From assembly GCF_039655775.1 (NCBI RefSeq), contig NZ_JBBYXJ010000001.1, positions 248,001 through 312,000 of the forward strand: a stretch of DNA of 64,000 nucleotides, given 5' to 3'. The translations under genes and the position numbers were made by a program. The notes under the pieces were generated by a model. It did no database searches, was not told the origin of the DNA, and was given only the letters and a program-made list of their open reading frames with translations. The stretch is from Iodidimonas sp. SYSU 1G8 (lineage in GTDB: Bacteria > Pseudomonadota > Alphaproteobacteria > SMXS01). Shown here piece after piece: positions 33,232 through 40,659 of this stretch (positions within the stretch are counted from its first letter, which is position 1; each line of letters starts with the position of its first letter).

Positions 33232-34095
33232 ATGCAGCCGCACATCAAGGCGTTCTTCGACCACAGTACCTCGACATTCTCCTATGTGGTGCGCGATCCA
33301 GGTAGCCGCGCCTGCGCGGTCATCGATCCGGTGCTCGACTACGATCCCAAATCGGGACGTACGCACACCCGCTCGGCCGACGCCATCATCGCCTATCTGG
33401 ATGCCGAGGGTCTCGATGTGGAATGGATTCTGGAAACCCATGCGCATGCGGATCACCTGACGGCGTCGGTTCATCTGCTCGAGCGCATGGGGGGCCGGCT
33501 CGGCATCGGCACCCACATCACCGCGGTCCAGACGATCTTCGGCAGGCTTTTCAATCTCGGCCCCTCCTTCAGCCCCGATGGCCGCCAGTTCGACCGGCTG
33601 TTCCATGAAGGCGACCAGTTTCGTGTCGGCGGTCTCGATGTGCGGGTGATGCACACACCCGGCCACACGCCGGCCTGTGTCACCTACGTGTTCGACGGCT
33701 GCGCCTTCGTCGGCGACACGCTTTTCATGCCGGACTATGGGACCGCGCGGGCGGACTTTCCGGGCGGCGACGCCCGCACGCTCTACCGGTCGATCCGCCG
33801 CCTGCTGGCTATGCCGCCCGAGACCCGCCTGTTCATGTGCCATGATTACCTGCCCGACGGCCGCAGCGCGTATCTCCACGAATCCACGGTCGCCGCCCAG
33901 AGAGCCGGGAACATCCATGTCCAGGATGGCATCAGCGAGGACGTCTTCGTCGCCATGCGCGAGGCGAGGGACAGGACGCTGGAGATGCCGGTGCTGATCC
34001 TGCCCGCCATCCAGGTGAACATTCGCGCGGGTCATTTCCCGGAACCCGAGGCCAATGGCGTGGTTTACCTCAAGATTCCGGTCAACGCCGTCTGA
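33232..34095 (+). CDS. MBL-fold metallo-hydrolase (persulfide dioxygenase/Blh-like)
   Basis: A 287-residue metallo-beta-lactamase-fold enzyme. The metal site motif THAHADHL is at 69-76 (His70, His72, Asp74, His75), with further ligands in HTPGHTPACV and FVGDTLF. Overall arrangement (FFDHSTSTFSYVVRDP at the start, PGGDARTLYRSIRRLL, LFMCHDYLPDGR) is that of the ETHE1/Blh sulfur-metabolism branch, which oxidises glutathione persulfide with one iron. A related glyoxalase II activity cannot be excluded. The start at 33232 has GGAGAGG upstream; a GTG at 33217 falls inside that site. Confidence 0.87.
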   Translation: MQPHIKAFFDHSTSTFSYVVRDPGSRACAVIDPVLDYDPKSGRTHTRSADAIIAYLDAEGLDVEWILETHAHADHLTASVHLLERMGGRLGIGTHITAVQTIFGRLFNLGPSFSPDGRQFDRLFHEGDQFRVGGLDVRVMHTPGHTPACVTYVFDGCAFVGDTLFMPDYGTARADFPGGDARTLYRSIRRLLAMPPETRLFMCHDYLPDGRSAYLHESTVAAQRAGNIHVQDGISEDVFVAMREARDRTLEMPVLILPAIQVNIRAGHFPEPEANGVVYLKIPVNAV

Positions 34096-34168
34096 TGTCG
34101 CGCTGCGATTTCGTGGGCGGACGGTTCCGGATATGATCCACAGGCCAGCAGGGAAAGGAGCCCGCGCC

Positions 34169-34573
34169 ATGGAAGCGCTCAGTGTGGAAACTGTCTCCTA
34201 CATCATCGTGAAAGCGCGCGAATTTGACGCCAAGGTCGATCCGGTCGAGGAAAACCCGGCCTCCGACGAAGCCGATGACGGCGAACGCATCATCCTGGAG
34301 GATTTCGTTGATGATCCGACCTATCAGGAATTGCGCGATGCCATCGAGGATCTGGACGATGACGCATCGCTGGAACTCGTGGCCCTGATGTGGATCGGCC
34401 GCGGCACCTATGATGCCGAGGATTGGGAGGAGGCGATCGAGACCGCCCGCCTGGAAGCGACCAACTCCACCGCCGACTATCTTACCGGCACGCCGCAGCT
34501 GGGGGATTTCCTCGAAGAGGGGCTGGCCGCCATGGGATACGAAGTCGACCCCGATGTGCTGAAGCATCTGTAA
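34169..34573 (+). CDS. DUF3775 family protein
   Basis: A 134-residue acidic protein of the DUF3775 family (ALSVETVSYIIVKAREFDAKVDPVEENPASDEADDGE; ELVALMWIGRGTYDAEDWEEAI; YLTGTPQLGDFLEEGL). The function is unknown; the family is common in alphaproteobacteria. The ATG at 34169 has AAAGGAG upstream and gives the conserved start, while the open frame begins earlier inside the preceding gene. No membrane or metal motif is visible. It is the last gene before the structured non-coding region. Confidence 0.82.
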   Translation: MEALSVETVSYIIVKAREFDAKVDPVEENPASDEADDGERIILEDFVDDPTYQELRDAIEDLDDDASLELVALMWIGRGTYDAEDWEEAIETARLEATNSTADYLTGTPQLGDFLEEGLAAMGYEVDPDVLKHL

Positions 34574-34607
34574 CGGCACCCCGCCGGATCTGACCGCTGA
34601 AAGTTTT

Positions 34608-34622
34608 TGCGAATGAATCGCA
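34608..34622. promoter_or_regulatory. Fur-like box 1
   Basis: TGCGAATGAATCGCA is a 15-base 7-1-7 near-palindrome, perfect over its outer five bases on each side (TGCGA/TCGCA) and similar to Fur-family operators of the TGCGAATnATTCGCA form. It lies in an AT-rich patch in an otherwise GC-rich region. Assignment to Fur rather than another Fur-family protein (Irr, Mur, Zur) is open. Confidence 0.35.
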
Positions 34623-34630
34623 TTTTATTG

Positions 34631-34659
34631 TTGCAAGCGATTCTCAGGTGCGGTACATC
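34631..34659 (+). promoter_or_regulatory. Possible promoter of the structured RNA
   Basis: TTGCAA, a 17-base spacer and TACATC would start transcription near 34666. The -35 matches four of six and the -10 three of six consensus positions, so the promoter is weak by consensus, as expected if an activator or regulator is involved. Confidence 0.25.
34632..34646. promoter_or_regulatory. Fur-like box 2, overlapping the -35
   Basis: TGCAAGCGATTCTCA, whose right half ATTCTCA is a standard Fur half-site, starts 24 bases after box 1. GAATCGC at 34615-34621 in box 1 is repeated in inverted form as GCGATTC at 34637-34643. The left half matches poorly. Confidence 0.25.
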
Positions 34660-34663
34660 TTGT

Positions 34664-34850
34664 TTCAGTTAAGACGCACTCGCAAGTTCCGGCTGGGATG
34701 CGCTGGTGACGGTATGATCCCCAAAGGATCGTGCGCTCCCCGTCACCAGCGCTCCTACCGGCCGGAAACTGCCAACGGAATCCCCGTGACGTCATGTTAG
34801 ACGTCTCCTGAGCGAGCCCGCCGACTCCTCCCCGTGTCGGCGGGCTTATT
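34664..34850 (+). ncRNA. Candidate structured small RNA or regulatory leader
   Basis: From 34685 to 34770 three nested stems occur: AGTTCCGGC/GCCGGAAACT (one bulge), a perfect 13-base stem between 34700-34712 and 34740-34752, and an inner GATCC-CCAAA-GGATC hairpin. GACGTC-ATGTTA-GACGTC follows at 34788-34805, and an intrinsic terminator ends the unit at 34816-34850. With Fur-like boxes at the front, an iron-responsive sRNA (RyhB-like in logic, not in sequence) is possible. Because the ThDP enzyme gene starts 58 bases after the terminator, it could instead be an attenuating leader. It does not match TPP, cobalamin, 6S or SRP RNA as I know them. Confidence 0.35.
34816..34850 (+). terminator. 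Intrinsic terminator of the structured RNA
   Basis: GCCCGCCGA and TCGGCGGGC form a perfect nine-base stem around a 12-base loop, followed by TTATT. It points along the plus strand and lies 35 to 60 bases before the next gene's ribosome site, so it ends something transcribed from within the preceding 240 bases. Confidence 0.6.
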
Positions 34851-34907
34851 CCGTTGACCCTCATGCCGCCCCGGCTAGGATCGTCCCTCCACCAAGGGAG
34901 CCGCCAT

Positions 34908-36446
34908 ATGAACGGTGCGCAAGCACTGGTCGCCGCCGCGATCGATCACGGCATCGAGGTCTGTTTCGCTAATCCGGGCACCACGGAGATGCCGCTCGTC
35001 CTCGCGCTCGATTCCGTGCCCGGCATGCGCGGCATCCTCTGCCTGCACGAGAACGTGGCGACCGGCGCCGCCGATGGCTACGGCCGGATGACCGGCCAGC
35101 CGGCCATGTGCCTTCTGCATCTTGGGCCGGGCCTCGCCAACGGGCTGACCAATCTGCACAACGCGCGGCGGGCGTTCACGCCCGTGCTGAACGTGATCGG
35201 CGAGCATGCCTCCTGGCATCTGCCGGCCGACCCGCTGCTGGCCAGCCCCATCGAGGAGGTGGCGCGCATGGTCGGCGCTCATGTGCACACCAGCGCCGGG
35301 CCGGAGACCGTGGCCTCGGATCTGGCCGATGCCGTCGATGCCACGCACCGGAACGGCGGAGCGGTCGCGACCCTGATCGTGCCCCACGACGCCCAGATCG
35401 CCGAGGCAAGCCAGGGCAGCGCCGCGCGCCGCGCTGCAGCGGATCGAAGTTTCATCCCTCGCCACGTGACTAACGCGGCGCAGGTGCTGCGGGATGGCAA
35501 CGCGGCGATCCTGCTGGGCGGCGAGGGGCTCTCGGAAGCGGGGCTGATGCTGGCGGGTCGGATTGCCGCCGCGACCGGCGCCGACCTGCTGTGCGACACC
35601 TTCTTCGCGCGGATGGAACGGGGCGGCGGCCTGCCGCAGCCGGCGAAACTGCCCTACTTCCCCGATCAGGCGCTGGAATTGACCCGTCGCTACGACAAGG
35701 TCGTCATCGCCGGTACGCGCCGGCCGGTCGCGTTCTTCGGCTATCCGGGCCTGCCCAGCCATCTCACCACGCAAGCGCAGACGGTACCGCTGACCGGGCC
35801 GGGCGAGGATACGCTGGCGGCGCTGGACGCTCTGGCGGGCGAGCTGCGCGCGCCCATGGATTTTGATCCCGTCGCCGGGCCGCTGCCTGACATGCCCGCC
35901 GGCGCGCTCGATGCCCAGTCGGTCAGCGCGGTCATCGCCCGCCTGCAGCCCGCCAATGCCATCATCATGGACGAGGCGCTGACCGTGGGGACGCCTTATT
36001 TCGACGCTTCGCGCAATGCGCCGCGCTTCAGCCATCTGATGCTGACCGGCGGCGCCATCGGGGAAGGGCCGGGCGCCGCGACCGGCGCCGCCATCGCATG
36101 CCCGGGCCGGAAGGTGATCAACTTCCAGTCGGATGGCTGCGGCGCCTATTCGGTGCAGGCGTTCTGGACCCAGGCGCGCGAGCGGCTCGATGTGGTGACA
36201 ATCATCGGCTCCAACCGCAGCTACAATATCCTGAACGTGGAACTGGCCCGCGCGGGCGTGACCGAGCCGGGACCGATCACTCGCTCCATGGCGGGCCTCG
36301 ACAGGCCGTTCCTCGACTGGGTGAAGATCGGCGAGGGCTTCGGCGTGCCGTCCGTCGCCGTCGACACGGCGGAAGGCCTCGCCCAGGCGCTGCAAGTGGC
36401 CCTCGCCGAGCGAGGACCGCGGCTGATTGAGGCCATCATGACCTGA
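34908..36446 (+). CDS. Thiamine diphosphate-dependent enzyme (acetolactate synthase/benzoylformate decarboxylase-like)
   Basis: A 512-residue ThDP enzyme. N-terminal pyrimidine-binding domain FANPGTTEMPLVLAL with the catalytic Glu48 in LHENVATGAADGYGRMTG; central domain about 190-330; C-terminal domain with the ThDP/Mg motif in a variant form (SDGCGAYSVQAFWTQARE then SNRSYN in place of GDG...NN). The group is annotated as acetolactate synthase large subunit-like but lacks the FAD-binding features of real IlvB and has no small subunit gene nearby; a 2-keto acid decarboxylase such as MdlC is a likelier model. The start at 34908 has AAGGGAG eight bases upstream. It lies directly after the structured RNA region. 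Confidence 0.85.
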   Translation: MNGAQALVAAAIDHGIEVCFANPGTTEMPLVLALDSVPGMRGILCLHENVATGAADGYGRMTGQPAMCLLHLGPGLANGLTNLHNARRAFTPVLNVIGEHASWHLPADPLLASPIEEVARMVGAHVHTSAGPETVASDLADAVDATHRNGGAVATLIVPHDAQIAEASQGSAARRAAADRSFIPRHVTNAAQVLRDGNAAILLGGEGLSEAGLMLAGRIAAATGADLLCDTFFARMERGGGLPQPAKLPYFPDQALELTRRYDKVVIAGTRRPVAFFGYPGLPSHLTTQAQTVPLTGPGEDTLAALDALAGELRAPMDFDPVAGPLPDMPAGALDAQSVSAVIARLQPANAIIMDEALTVGTPYFDASRNAPRFSHLMLTGGAIGEGPGAATGAAIACPGRKVINFQSDGCGAYSVQAFWTQARERLDVVTIIGSNRSYNILNVELARAGVTEPGPITRSMAGLDRPFLDWVKIGEGFGVPSVAVDTAEGLAQALQVALAERGPRLIEAIMT

Positions 36447-36456
36447 TACCGATGTC

Positions 36457-36480
36457 CCGCCGGGTTCACCAGCCCGGCGG
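36457..36480. terminator. Hairpin between convergent ThDP enzyme and Rieske oxygenase genes
   Basis: CCGCCGGG-TTCACCAG-CCCGGCGG is a perfect eight-base stem lying in the 19-base gap and the last codons of the Rieske gene. No T run follows on either strand, so it may be a folded 3' end rather than a complete intrinsic terminator. Confidence 0.4.
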
Positions 36481-37809
36481 CTTGCCGTCCAGATAATCGT
36501 TCAGCACCTCGTGGAACCGGCGCACACGGGTTTCCTGACCGGCCAGATAGGGCTCCTGATAGCCGCGCGAGCGCCATCCCGCCTGCTGGCCGGGGCTGAG
36601 CGCCCAGTCCTGGAACACGACCTGGTCGTGCAGGTCGGCCACCGCGTCGGGCCCGGTGTAGACACGGAAGTCGAACTCGGCTTCCTTCATCTCCACCGCC
36701 GTGTCGGTGAGGCGGGCGCGGTATTCGCCATCGATCGGATAGGCCAGCTCCCACAGGTCGAAATAGCATTTTTCCGGGTCGTCCCGATGCGGCTCCCAGC
36801 GGAAGAACGACATGCCTTCCGCGCCCGAGCCGAAGGCGATGTTCGGAAACAGCACGCCGAACGGGCTTTCGGTCAGCTCCTCGTTGGTCAGCCGGTCGAA
36901 ATGGCTGTAGCCGCGCGCCGGGCCCAGCCTGCGCTTGGCCGCCTTCAGGTCCAGCCAGCCCTGCATCGCCTTTTCCTCGTAGGTCGCGTAGCGGGCCGGA
37001 TCGATCTCCCAGGCGCGCAGCGTGTCATCAAACGGATGCGGCTGCCCGTCGGGCACGCGGTCCCGCAGTGACGGACGGCCCATCTGGATGATGCGCGCAT
37101 GGCCCATGGGGAACATCTCGTAGCGCGAGGTGAAATGGTCCTGGTCGATGATCGGCGGCACCTGCGGATGGGCGGTGCGGGTGTGATAGGATTCGCTGAA
37201 ATTGTCCGACGAAAACTTCCAGTTGCAGTTCAACTCCACCCGGACCCAGCGCACCCGCACCATGGTCTCGAACGGGAAGTTCTTGTAGACCTCGGGCAGG
37301 GGCTCGAGGAATTTCAACAGCGGCGGCGCCTCGTTGTCCATGGTGTACCAGACGAAGCCGCCCCATGTACCGACCCGCACCTCGATCAGCCGCACCTTGC
37401 CGACGGGATCGCCCTGGGGGAAATCGTCCCGGTCGCAGGCGTCGAGCAGGCTGCCATCCAGGCCCCAGACCCAGCCATGGTAGGGACAGGTCCAGCTGTC
37501 CTGGGCGCCGTTTTCCCAGACCAGCTTCTGGGCCCGGTGACCACAGGCATTGTAGAAGCCCTTCAGCGTTCCGTCCGGCTGGCGGGCGATGATCACCGAT
37601 TCGTGCATGAAGTCGTGGACGATGTAGTCGCCCGGCTCGGGAAGCTGGTTCTCGCGGCCGGCGATATGCCAGATCCGCGTCCACATGTGATCCCATTCGC
37701 GCTGCATGAACGCGCGCGAGTAATAGCGGTCCGCCGGAATGCGGTCGCCGCGCACATTGCGCGGGTCCTTGCCGTCCATGGCCAGCGGATGGGTGATGAT
37801 GTCTGTCAT
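36466..37809 (-). CDS. Rieske non-heme iron oxygenase, alpha subunit type
   Basis: A 447-residue aromatic-ring-hydroxylating oxygenase-type protein. The Rieske [2Fe-2S] ligands are Cys89/His91 and Cys108/His111 (ACGHRAQ ... TCPYHGW). The mononuclear iron site is in SSDNFSESYHTRTAHP with His209 and His214; the third acid ligand is expected near the C-terminal QDW region. Length and motifs match large subunits of dioxygenases or monooxygenase-demethylases. No small beta subunit, ferredoxin or reductase gene is adjacent, so its electron donor must come from elsewhere or from one of the neighbouring quinone reductases. The start at 37809 has GGGGAA upstream. Divergent from the quinone reductase gene. 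Confidence 0.88.
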   Translation of the reverse strand: MTDIITHPLAMDGKDPRNVRGDRIPADRYYSRAFMQREWDHMWTRIWHIAGRENQLPEPGDYIVHDFMHESVIIARQPDGTLKGFYNACGHRAQKLVWENGAQDSWTCPYHGWVWGLDGSLLDACDRDDFPQGDPVGKVRLIEVRVGTWGGFVWYTMDNEAPPLLKFLEPLPEVYKNFPFETMVRVRWVRVELNCNWKFSSDNFSESYHTRTAHPQVPPIIDQDHFTSRYEMFPMGHARIIQMGRPSLRDRVPDGQPHPFDDTLRAWEIDPARYATYEEKAMQGWLDLKAAKRRLGPARGYSHFDRLTNEELTESPFGVLFPNIAFGSGAEGMSFFRWEPHRDDPEKCYFDLWELAYPIDGEYRARLTDTAVEMKEAEFDFRVYTGPDAVADLHDQVVFQDWALSPGQQAGWRSRGYQEPYLAGQETRVRRFHEVLNDYLDGKPPGW

Positions 37810-37995
37810 TGATGTTCCCCGTTTCCCATTGCCGTCGCGCGACAACGCCCGATCGTTGAAGTCGCCGGAGCTGCCGCCGAGCAACGGAATGGATGGCGGA
37901 CATCGGCGCGTCGCCCGCGCGCCTTGGAAACCGGTTGGACAAAGGCTTTGACGATCGAACAACCAAGCAGAAAGCGTAGACCCGGTCGTGGAGTC

Positions 37996-38023
37996 TTGCA
38001 ACGTGCATGCTTGAATGTATTGT
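37996..38023 (+). promoter_or_regulatory. Possible promoter for the quinone reductase/HD operon
   Basis: TTGCAA, a 16-base spacer and TATTGT lie in the 254-base divergent region, 41 bases before the ATG at 38064. Each box matches four of six consensus positions. Confidence 0.3.
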
Positions 38024-38063
38024 GACCGGCGACTGACGGATTTCTTTTGAAGGGGAAGCGATC

Positions 38064-39047
38064 ATGAAAGCTGTTCTGTGCGACGAATACGGCGCGCCCG
38101 ATGTTCTGAAGCTGGTCGATCTGCCGGCGCCCGAGATGAAACCGGGCCATATCCGGATTTCCGTCCGCGCGGCGGGCGTGAACTTTCAGGACACGCTGAT
38201 CATCAAGGGCACCTATCAGTTCAAGCCGCCGATGCCGTTCATTCCCGGCGGCGAGGCTGCGGGCGTGGTGACCGAGGTCGCCGATGACGTGACGGGTTTC
38301 GCCGTTGGCGACCACGTTCTGGCGCTGACCAGCTGGGGCAGCTTCTGCGAGGAACTGGTGGCGCCGGCGGATCGCTGCGTGAAATTCCCGGCGGGCATGG
38401 ACTTCGCCGAAGCCGCCGGCTTCCTGACCAATTTCGGCACCTCCTATCACGCGCTGGTGCACCGCGCGAACCTGCAGAAGGGCGAGACGCTGCTGGTGCT
38501 CGGCGCCTCGGGCGGCGTCGGCCTCGCGGCGGTCCAGATCGCCAAGGCGCTGGGCGCCACGGTCATTGCCGCGGCCTCCAGCGAATCGAAGCTGAAGATC
38601 GCCAAGGAGTCGGGCGCGGATCACCTGATCAACTACGCCGAAGGCGAATACAAGGACAAGGTCAAGGAACTGACGGGCGGCAAAGGCGCCGACGTGATCT
38701 ATGATGCGGTCGGCGGTGACTATTTCGACCAGGCGCTGCGCTGCGTGAACTGGAACGGCCGCATTCTGGTGGTCGGTTTCGCCAGCGGCCGCATTCCGAC
38801 CGCGCCGGTCAACCTGACCCTGCTGAAGGGCTGCGCCATCGTTGGCGTCTTCTATGGCCGCTTCAAGCAGGAAGAGCCGGAAAAGAGCCAGCAGGCCATC
38901 GAGGAAATCGTCGATTTGTATCGTCAGGGCAAGCTGAAGCCCCATATTTCCAAGCGTATGCCACTGGAACAGGCCCGCGAGGCGCTCAACCTGTTTGTCA
39001 ATCGGCAGGCCGAGGGTAAGATCGTTCTCACATCGGGCGCTGCCTGA
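38064..39047 (+). CDS. NADPH:quinone oxidoreductase (MDR, zinc-free)
   Basis: A 327-residue quinone oxidoreductase-type MDR enzyme. MKAVLCDEYGAPDVLKLVDLP at the start, GVNFQDTLIIKG, PFIPGGEAAGVV, the cofactor loop VLGASGGVGLAAVQIAK at 149-165 and GADVIYDAVGGD are characteristic. It uses NADPH to reduce quinones or enones. AAGGGGAAG precedes the ATG. It starts a plus-strand unit of four genes (reductase, HD protein, second reductase, NUDIX) and is divergent from the Rieske oxygenase. The second copy is at 39673. Confidence 0.9.
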   Translation: MKAVLCDEYGAPDVLKLVDLPAPEMKPGHIRISVRAAGVNFQDTLIIKGTYQFKPPMPFIPGGEAAGVVTEVADDVTGFAVGDHVLALTSWGSFCEELVAPADRCVKFPAGMDFAEAAGFLTNFGTSYHALVHRANLQKGETLLVLGASGGVGLAAVQIAKALGATVIAAASSESKLKIAKESGADHLINYAEGEYKDKVKELTGGKGADVIYDAVGGDYFDQALRCVNWNGRILVVGFASGRIPTAPVNLTLLKGCAIVGVFYGRFKQEEPEKSQQAIEEIVDLYRQGKLKPHISKRMPLEQAREALNLFVNRQAEGKIVLTSGAA

Positions 39048-39066
39048 CCTTTCGGGGAGAAGTATT

Positions 39067-39663
39067 ATGTCGGATCATTCGCAATCGGAAGACCGGGCCC
39101 AGTTCCGCCGCATGGACGAGGGCACGGAAGCGGACTGGGAAATCCTGGGCCGCGAATACATGAAGATGGCCAGCGGCGTCGTCGACCGCGTCATCGACCA
39201 CATGAAGCTGCTCGACGGCGATTTCGGCGGCTTCCAGGTCGATCGTCTGACCCACAGCCTGCAGACCGCGACCCGCGCCTATCGTGACGGCAAGGACGAG
39301 GAATATGTGGTCTGCGCGCTGCTGCACGACATCGGCGACACGCTTGGCACCTACGCCCATGGCGCGGTCGCGGCGGCGATCCTCAAGCCGTTCATCTCCA
39401 AGGCCAACTACTGGATGCTGGAGAACCACACGGACTTTCAGGGCTACTACTATTATCACTTCGTCGGTCTCGACAAGAACCGCCGGGACAGGTTCATCGA
39501 CAGCCCGTACTACGAGCACACCAAGGAATTCATCGACAAATACGATATGCCGGCGTTCGACCCGGACTATCCGACGATGACCCTCGAGGAGTTCGAGCCG
39601 ATGATGCGCCGGGTGATGCGCAAGCAGCTCAAGTCCAAGATCGCCAAGCACGCGGCCGAGTAA
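39067..39663 (+). CDS. HD-domain protein (phosphohydrolase or MIOX/PhnZ-like oxygenase)
   Basis: A 198-residue HD-fold metalloprotein. Candidate metal ligands are His63 (LTHSLQTATRAY), His87-Asp88 (ALLHDIGDTLGTYAHG), His98, His121 (LENHTDFQGYYYYHFVG) and His131. Extra histidines after the HD pair are a feature of di-iron HD oxygenases such as PhnZ and myo-inositol oxygenase as well as of phosphohydrolases, so the reaction is open. It lies between two paralogous quinone reductase genes, with gaps of 19 and 9 bases, which points to a redox pathway rather than nucleotide hydrolysis. The start at 39067 follows GGGGAGAAG. Confidence 0.8.
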   Translation: MSDHSQSEDRAQFRRMDEGTEADWEILGREYMKMASGVVDRVIDHMKLLDGDFGGFQVDRLTHSLQTATRAYRDGKDEEYVVCALLHDIGDTLGTYAHGAVAAAILKPFISKANYWMLENHTDFQGYYYYHFVGLDKNRRDRFIDSPYYEHTKEFIDKYDMPAFDPDYPTMTLEEFEPMMRRVMRKQLKSKIAKHAAE

Positions 39664-39672
39664 GTCCGCGCC

Positions 39673-40659
39673 ATGCGCGCCTGGGTCTGCCGCCAGTTCA
39701 GCGACTATCACGACATCGCCATCGACACCGTGCCCGACCCCGAACCCGGGGCCGGGCAGGTGCTGGTTCGGCCGCGCGCCGCGTGCGTGACGTTCGTCGA
39801 GATGCTGCAGGTCCAGGGCAAGCATCAGCACAAGCCGAAGACGCCCTTCATTCCCGGCGGCGAGTGCGCCGGCGAGGTGCTGGCGGTCGGCGAGGGCGTC
39901 ACGCGCTTCAGGCCGGGCGACAAAATCATGGGCGGCGTCCGTTTCGGCGCCTATGCCGAGCTCGCGGTCACGGATGAGGGCCTGATCAATCCGCTGCCGC
40001 CCGCCTTCGACTGGTACACCGGCGCATCCTTCGGCAGCGCCTACCGGACGGCCTATGTGGGCATCGTCACGCGCGGCGGCATCCAGCCGGGCGAGACGCT
40101 GCTGGTGCACGCCTCCTCCGGCGGTGTCGGCCTCGCCGCCGTGGAACTGGGCAAGATTCTCGGTTGCACGGTCATCGGCACGGGCGGTGACAACGACCGC
40201 CTCGAGATCGTCAAGCGGATGGGCGCCGATCACGTCATCAATTACCGCGAAACGCCCCGCTTCCGGGATGCCGTCAAGGAACTCACCGGCGGCAAGGGCG
40301 CCGACGTGATCTACGATCCGGTGGGCGGCGACGTGTTCGACGAATCCACCCACTGCATCGCGCCCTTCGGCCGCATCCTGATCATCGGCTTCACCAGCGG
40401 CCGCATCCCGTCGATCCCGGTCAACTACCCGCTGATCAAGCAGTTCGCCGTCATCGGCGTCCGGGCGGGCGAGTACGGCCGGCTCAATCCGGAAGGCGGA
40501 CGGCGCGTCACGGCCGACATGATGCGCATGGCCAATGAGGGCCTGTTCCATCCCCACGTCCACAAGATCATGCCGTTCGAGGGGCTGGTGAACGCGTTCG
40601 ACGAGATCGCCGCGCGCAAGGTTGCCGGCCGGATCGTACTGGAGATTTCCCGTGACTGA
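39673..40659 (+). CDS. NADPH:quinone oxidoreductase (MDR), second copy
   Basis: A 328-residue paralogue of the gene at 38064. It shares TPFIPGGECAGEVLAVG, LLVHASSGGVGLAAVELGK, GGKGADVIYDPVGGDVFDEST and the GRILIIGFTSGRIPSIPVN block. Zinc ligands are absent. It begins 9 bases after the HD gene and its stop overlaps the NUDIX gene start by eight bases. Two similar reductases around one HD enzyme suggest they act on consecutive or related intermediates. Confidence 0.9.
   Translation: MRAWVCRQFSDYHDIAIDTVPDPEPGAGQVLVRPRAACVTFVEMLQVQGKHQHKPKTPFIPGGECAGEVLAVGEGVTRFRPGDKIMGGVRFGAYAELAVTDEGLINPLPPAFDWYTGASFGSAYRTAYVGIVTRGGIQPGETLLVHASSGGVGLAAVELGKILGCTVIGTGGDNDRLEIVKRMGADHVINYRETPRFRDAVKELTGGKGADVIYDPVGGDVFDESTHCIAPFGRILIIGFTSGRIPSIPVNYPLIKQFAVIGVRAGEYGRLNPEGGRRVTADMMRMANEGLFHPHVHKIMPFEGLVNAFDEIAARKVAGRIVLEISRD

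Larger units (their letters stand above)
34574..34907 (+). other. Structured intergenic region without a convincing gene
   Basis: These 334 bases hold, in order, two Fur-like palindromes, a possible promoter, a nested three-stem hairpin, a GACGTC repeat pair and an intrinsic terminator, and then the leader of the next gene. The only open frame of note runs antisense (34864-34625), crosses every one of these elements and looks non-coding. Confidence 0.6.

Noticed and set aside
34625-34864. A 79-codon minus-strand open frame in the structured intergenic region
   Set aside because: It has no ribosome site or known motif and crosses the Fur-like boxes, nested stems and terminator.
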